NCBI GenBank assembly: GCA_035256645.1
Contig: DATEXU010000232.1
Coordinates: 1-8,642 of the forward strand
Source of the DNA: G026625185 sp035256645
GTDB lineage: Bacteria > Desulfobacterota > WTBG01 > JAGOGO01
Reading direction: 5' to 3'
Length of the DNA stretch: 8,642 nucleotides
The notes under the pieces were generated by a model. The model did no database searches and was not told the DNA's origin. It saw only the letters and a list, made by a program, of their open reading frames with translations. Below, in pieces: positions 6,988 to 8,642 of this stretch. The position numbers and the translations under genes were made by a program. Every line of letters begins with the position of its first letter. The stretch's first letter is position 1.

Positions 6988-7626
6988 TTAGAAATGCGAT
7001 AACGGACATTCCTCACACAATGGTTTGGGTTTACAATAAAGATATCCGGTGTGCACAATGAGCGCATGAAACTCGTTGTATAACTGCACATCAAGAGGCA
7101 GATTATCCATAAAAAATTTCTGGTACGCAGCATAGGAGTCGTCGCTTTTCATAAACCCATGCTGACCGAAGATCCTTTTGGTATAAGCGTCAATAACAAA
7201 AATTGGTTTTTCCAGCGCATATAACAGGATGCTGTCCGCGGTCTCCGGTCCGATGCGATAAAGGCTGAGAAGTTCTTCACGCACATGCGCCAGGGGTGAT
7301 TTCTTCATTTTGTTTATATTAAAATTATACTTCTTCCCAAAATAATCTGCAAAGGTTTTAAGAGCCTTAGCTTTCTGATTAAAAAAACGTGCCGGCCTAA
7401 CCAATTCACCGAGTTTTTTTTCATTCATTTTTTTTATTACTTCAAAGCTCAGCTTATCCGCATTTTTTAATTCCTCGATTGCTCGCTTCGCATTTTTCCA
7501 GGTAGTATTTTGAGCCAAAATCGCCCCAAAGATCACTTCTTCTGAGGTCTTGGCGGGCCACCAATGTCGTGGCCCAAAGGCCACCAATAAGGTATGATAA
7601 ATTTTCATCAAAGGGGGTTTTGCCAT
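6988..7626 (-). CDS. MagIII-like / endonuclease III-superfamily DNA glycosylase (HhH-GPD)
   Basis: This base-excision-repair glycosylase probably removes alkylated purines such as 3-methyladenine. It shares the MagIII pattern: WWP near the N-terminus, GAILAQNT, FFNQKAKALK, a helix-hairpin-helix LYRIGPETADSILLYA, and VIDAYTKRI supplying the catalytic Asp. The lysine used by Nth for strand cleavage is Glu here, pointing to a monofunctional enzyme. Two oddities stand out. The first HhH glycine is replaced by Arg (YRIG). The C-terminal Fe-S motif has only three cysteines, C-x5-C-x2-C, before the protein ends at PLSHF. The frame stays open back to TTG at 7677, but that codon shares bases with the adjacent repeat element. 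ATG 7626 is preferred (213 residues), and ATG 7608 is also possible. Neither has a clear Shine-Dalgarno sequence. Confidence 0.85.
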   Translation of the reverse strand: MAKPPLMKIYHTLLVAFGPRHWWPAKTSEEVIFGAILAQNTTWKNAKRAIEELKNADKLSFEVIKKMNEKKLGELVRPARFFNQKAKALKTFADYFGKKYNFNINKMKKSPLAHVREELLSLYRIGPETADSILLYALEKPIFVIDAYTKRIFGQHGFMKSDDSYAAYQKFFMDNLPLDVQLYNEFHALIVHTGYLYCKPKPLCEECPLSHF

Positions 7627-7675
7627 ACGCCATTGTTTTTCGGAGAGAATTGAAAAAATAACTATTTGATACCTC

Positions 7676-7848
7676 AATCCAGCGATAAGAATGTCATGCT
7701 GAACCCTGAACGTGTCATTCTGAACTTGGTTCAGAATCTTTCAGGGCAGGCGCAGGCTTGTTTCAGCATCTCATAAGACCCTGAAACGAGTTCAGGGTGA
7801 CAATAAAACTGGCATTCTAACTGCCTCTTGCGCAATTATCGCTGGATT
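7676..7848. mobile_element. MITE-like element with perfect 13-base terminal inverted repeats
   Basis: AATCCAGCGATAA (7676-7688) and its exact complement TTATCGCTGGATT (7836-7848) bound 173 bases with no coding capacity. Outside these ends the pairing stops and no clear target duplication is seen. Inside is a G/C-richer palindromic cassette related to the GTCATTCTGAAC repeats scattered in many environmental bacterial genomes. The element is non-autonomous, as no transposase is present. It lies just upstream of the glycosylase coding region, so it would fall in that gene's leader or promoter. The 13-base arms might alternatively be an older hairpin into which the inner cassette was inserted. 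Confidence 0.6.
7692..7802. repeat. Inner palindromic repeat cassette (GTCATTCTGAAC type)
   Basis: TGTCATGCTGAAC (7692-7704) and TGTCATTCTGAAC (7713-7725) are direct repeats with one mismatch. The segment 7714-7737 is inversely repeated at 7778-7801 with 18 of 24 bases identical. Each arm is itself a hairpin, for example CTGAAC-TTG-GTTCAG at 7720-7734. The unit starts TGTCA and ends TGACA, so its own borders may be the real mobile ends. Confidence 0.6.
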
Positions 7849-7856
7849 AAAATAAT

Positions 7857-7885
7857 ACTATACGATACTTGTCCTAAAGTGAGAA
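7857..7885 (-). promoter_or_regulatory. Possible promoter for the glycosylase-queF unit
   Basis: On the minus strand TTCTCA (7885-7880) is followed after 17 bases by TATAGT (7862-7857). The -10 is good and the -35 weak. If used, transcription would start just outside the MITE-like element and run through it into the glycosylase gene. Confidence 0.3.
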
Positions 7886-7898
7886 GGAATTTTTTTTC

Positions 7899-7927
7899 TT
7901 GACTTTTTAACCGGTTAGTATTAGAAA
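7899..7927 (+). promoter_or_regulatory. Possible plus-strand promoter of a short non-coding transcript
   Basis: TTGACT (7899-7904) is followed after 17 bases by TAGAAA (7922-7927). The spacer contains the palindrome TAACCGGTTA (7908-7917), a possible operator. With the hairpin at 8020-8060 this would give an RNA of about 125 bases. The -10 hexamer is poor. Confidence 0.3.
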
Positions 7928-8019
7928 ACAAAAAATATCAACCCCAAAAAAAGATAAGGGACGGAAAGAAAAAGGGTGTCTTTGATGGGAATATTTTCAT
8001 AATTGATGAGATATAAAAT

Positions 8020-8060
8020 AAGGCCGAATTGCCGGATAAAAAGGCGATGGGCCTTTTTTT
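8020..8060 (+). terminator. Terminator-like hairpin in the intergenic region
   Basis: AAGGCC (8020-8025) pairs with GGCCTT (8050-8055), with an inner GCC/GGC pairing (8031-8033 with 8043-8045), and a run of seven T residues fills 8054-8060. No gene ends just upstream on this strand, which suggests a small RNA, a leader attenuator or a gene remnant. Confidence 0.55.
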
Positions 8061-8200
8061 ATATTGTGGCGGGATACATTCGACTAACACTAAAACTTAT
8101 ACTTTCACTTGCACTGAAGTTATTAGGTTTTTATACAAGTTACATATAAACATTGTTAGGCCGATTTGTTGAAATTATTACCGGTTAATTTTTAGGATCT

Positions 8201-8248
8201 ATGGAAAACGAATATGGTTTTTCGACACGCGGAGATACAAGTCCATGA
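8201..8248 (+). CDS. Possible 15-codon leader peptide overlapping the kinase-like start
   Basis: ATG 8201 opens a frame encoding MENEYGFSTRGDTSP whose TGA stop overlaps the next ATG as ATGA (8245-8248), the classic arrangement for translational coupling. An AGGA lies only three bases before the ATG, so initiation would be weak. The short length and poor ribosome-binding site mean it may be fortuitous. Confidence 0.2.
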   Translation: MENEYGFSTRGDTSP

Positions 8249-8642
8249 TTTTCGAACAACCATCAGCGCTCAGACGACGTATCAGCGAGGTGAGCAATAG
8301 AGAAGGGTCGAGCAAGCTCACTGTTTTTGAGGACACGTCAGAATTCATGTCAATCGACGCAGGCGACATTCTGCGACTATCGGGCAACGACTACTTGGTA
8401 ATGGGCCATGCACGGGAAGGCCGGTTCGGAATAGACGAGCAACCCAAGTTCTGGGTCAAGACCTCCATTGATCTTACCACTGGTGCGAAGAAGATTATCA
8501 AAATGGTCTTCCGCGAAACGTTTAACAGTCGAATCGGGGAAACCGTATTTCGATGCTTACGAAGTCCGGAAAAGGAGTCTGCGATTCTTCGAAAAATGCA
8601 CGGACACCCAAATTTTATGCACGGTCAATCGGTGCATGATGC
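8245..8642 (+). CDS. Protein-kinase-like protein, N-terminal fragment cut by the window edge
   Basis: ATG 8245, preceded by CGGAGA about ten bases upstream, opens a frame that stays open to the last base (132 codons plus two bases). The first 50 residues, with an RRRISEV stretch and TVFEDTSEFMSIDAGDILRLSGNDYLV, are not a family I can name. From residue 50 the order resembles a kinase N-lobe. There is a glycine-rich turn GHAREGRFG (54-62). A strand pair FWVKTSIDLTTGAKKIIKMVF follows, with K86 where the ATP-binding VAIK lysine falls. Then comes EKESAILRKMHGHPNF, where E111 could be the helix-C glutamate and GHPN matches the common HPN that follows. The catalytic loop and DFG would lie beyond the window, so activity cannot be judged. 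No frame in the opposite direction looks better. The upstream frame has a stop at 8170 and no earlier start. Confidence 0.72.
   Translation, partial: MIFEQPSALRRRISEVSNREGSSKLTVFEDTSEFMSIDAGDILRLSGNDYLVMGHAREGRFGIDEQPKFWVKTSIDLTTGAKKIIKMVFRETFNSRIGETVFRCLRSPEKESAILRKMHGHPNFMHGQSVHD

Larger units (their letters stand above)
7849..8244. other. A/T-rich region between the MITE-like element and the kinase-like gene
   Basis: No convincing gene is present apart from a 15-codon candidate at its right end. It holds divergent promoter candidates near 7857-7927, a terminator-like hairpin, and then about 180 A/T-rich bases leading into the kinase-like gene. A TTAACCGGT core near 7907-7915 recurs in inverted orientation at 8180-8188. 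Weak promoter-like pairs (TTGCAC 8109 with TATACA 8132; TATAAA 8145) could drive the downstream gene, but none is strong. Confidence 0.6.

Noticed and set aside
7627..7677. Extension of the glycosylase by 17 residues to TTG 7677.
   Set aside because: The TTG shares bases with the end of the repeat element, has no ribosome-binding site, and the extra residues precede the point where MagIII-type homology begins.
8020..8090. Fluoride or cyclic-di-GMP riboswitch, prompted by GGCGATGGGCC and GCCGGAT.
   Set aside because: Beyond a few shared letters the conserved cores of these riboswitches are absent, and the segment is better explained as a terminator-like hairpin with a T run.
8082..8161. attC-like integron recombination site: GACTAAC on the left and GTTAGGC on the right, 80 bases apart.
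   Set aside because: The right core fits GTTRRRY, but the left core has a mismatch. The possible inner pair AACTT/AAGTT has unequal spacers (5 and 13 bases), unlike the symmetrical attC hairpin. No integrase or cassette array is visible.
8199..8387. Minus-strand frame of 62 codons at the right side.
   Set aside because: It overlaps the plus-strand kinase-like frame, which has the ribosome-binding site, longer extent and motif content.

Overview
The window looks like a chromosomal segment of a Gram-negative, diderm bacterium. The porin with a signal peptide and C-terminal aromatic residue requires an outer membrane. The rsmD-coaD order, the style of the acetate-CoA ligase/porin/transporter group, the type I QueF and the interspersed GTCATTCTGAAC-type repeat would fit a Desulfobacterota (deltaproteobacterial) genome. 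This is an inference from family resemblance and not a placement. Coding regions have moderate G+C, while the intergenic regions are strikingly A/T-rich.

Layout. Positions 1-700 (+): the 3' end of rsmD (16S rRNA methyltransferase) followed 24 bases later by complete coaD (phosphopantetheine adenylyltransferase). Positions 784-1254 (-): a stand-alone cyclic-nucleotide-binding-fold protein with a degenerate phosphate-binding cassette and its own good sigma70-type promoter. Positions 1255-1639: an A/T-rich divergent control region. On the acs side it holds overlapping sigma70-like and sigma54-like promoter matches and a perfect 7-4-7 inverted repeat at the expected transcription start. Positions 1640-6458 (+): acs (acetyl-CoA synthetase), an intrinsic terminator, a DcaP-like coiled-coil porin that starts at TTG, and an OFA-family MFS transporter closed by a strong terminator. 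Positions 6586-7626 (-): a MagIII/endonuclease III-like DNA glycosylase followed by queF, 15 bases apart. Positions 7676-7848: a 173-base MITE-like element with perfect 13-base terminal inverted repeats, immediately upstream of the glycosylase gene. Positions 7849-8244: A/T-rich DNA with a terminator-like hairpin and a possible small-RNA unit. Position 8245 to the window edge (+): the 5' part of an unfamiliar gene whose product resembles the N-lobe of a protein kinase.

How the genes fit together. The acs-porin-MFS block reads as a small-carboxylate module: outer-membrane entry, inner-membrane transport, then activation to acyl-CoA. CoaD upstream supplies a step of CoA synthesis but is a housekeeping neighbour. 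The divergent cNMP-fold protein could sense a metabolite connected with Acs, but that is inference. The right 1 kb is the accessory part of the window, with a mobile-element relic, possible regulatory RNA and the truncated kinase-like gene. It is where a less-described system is most likely to continue beyond the edge.
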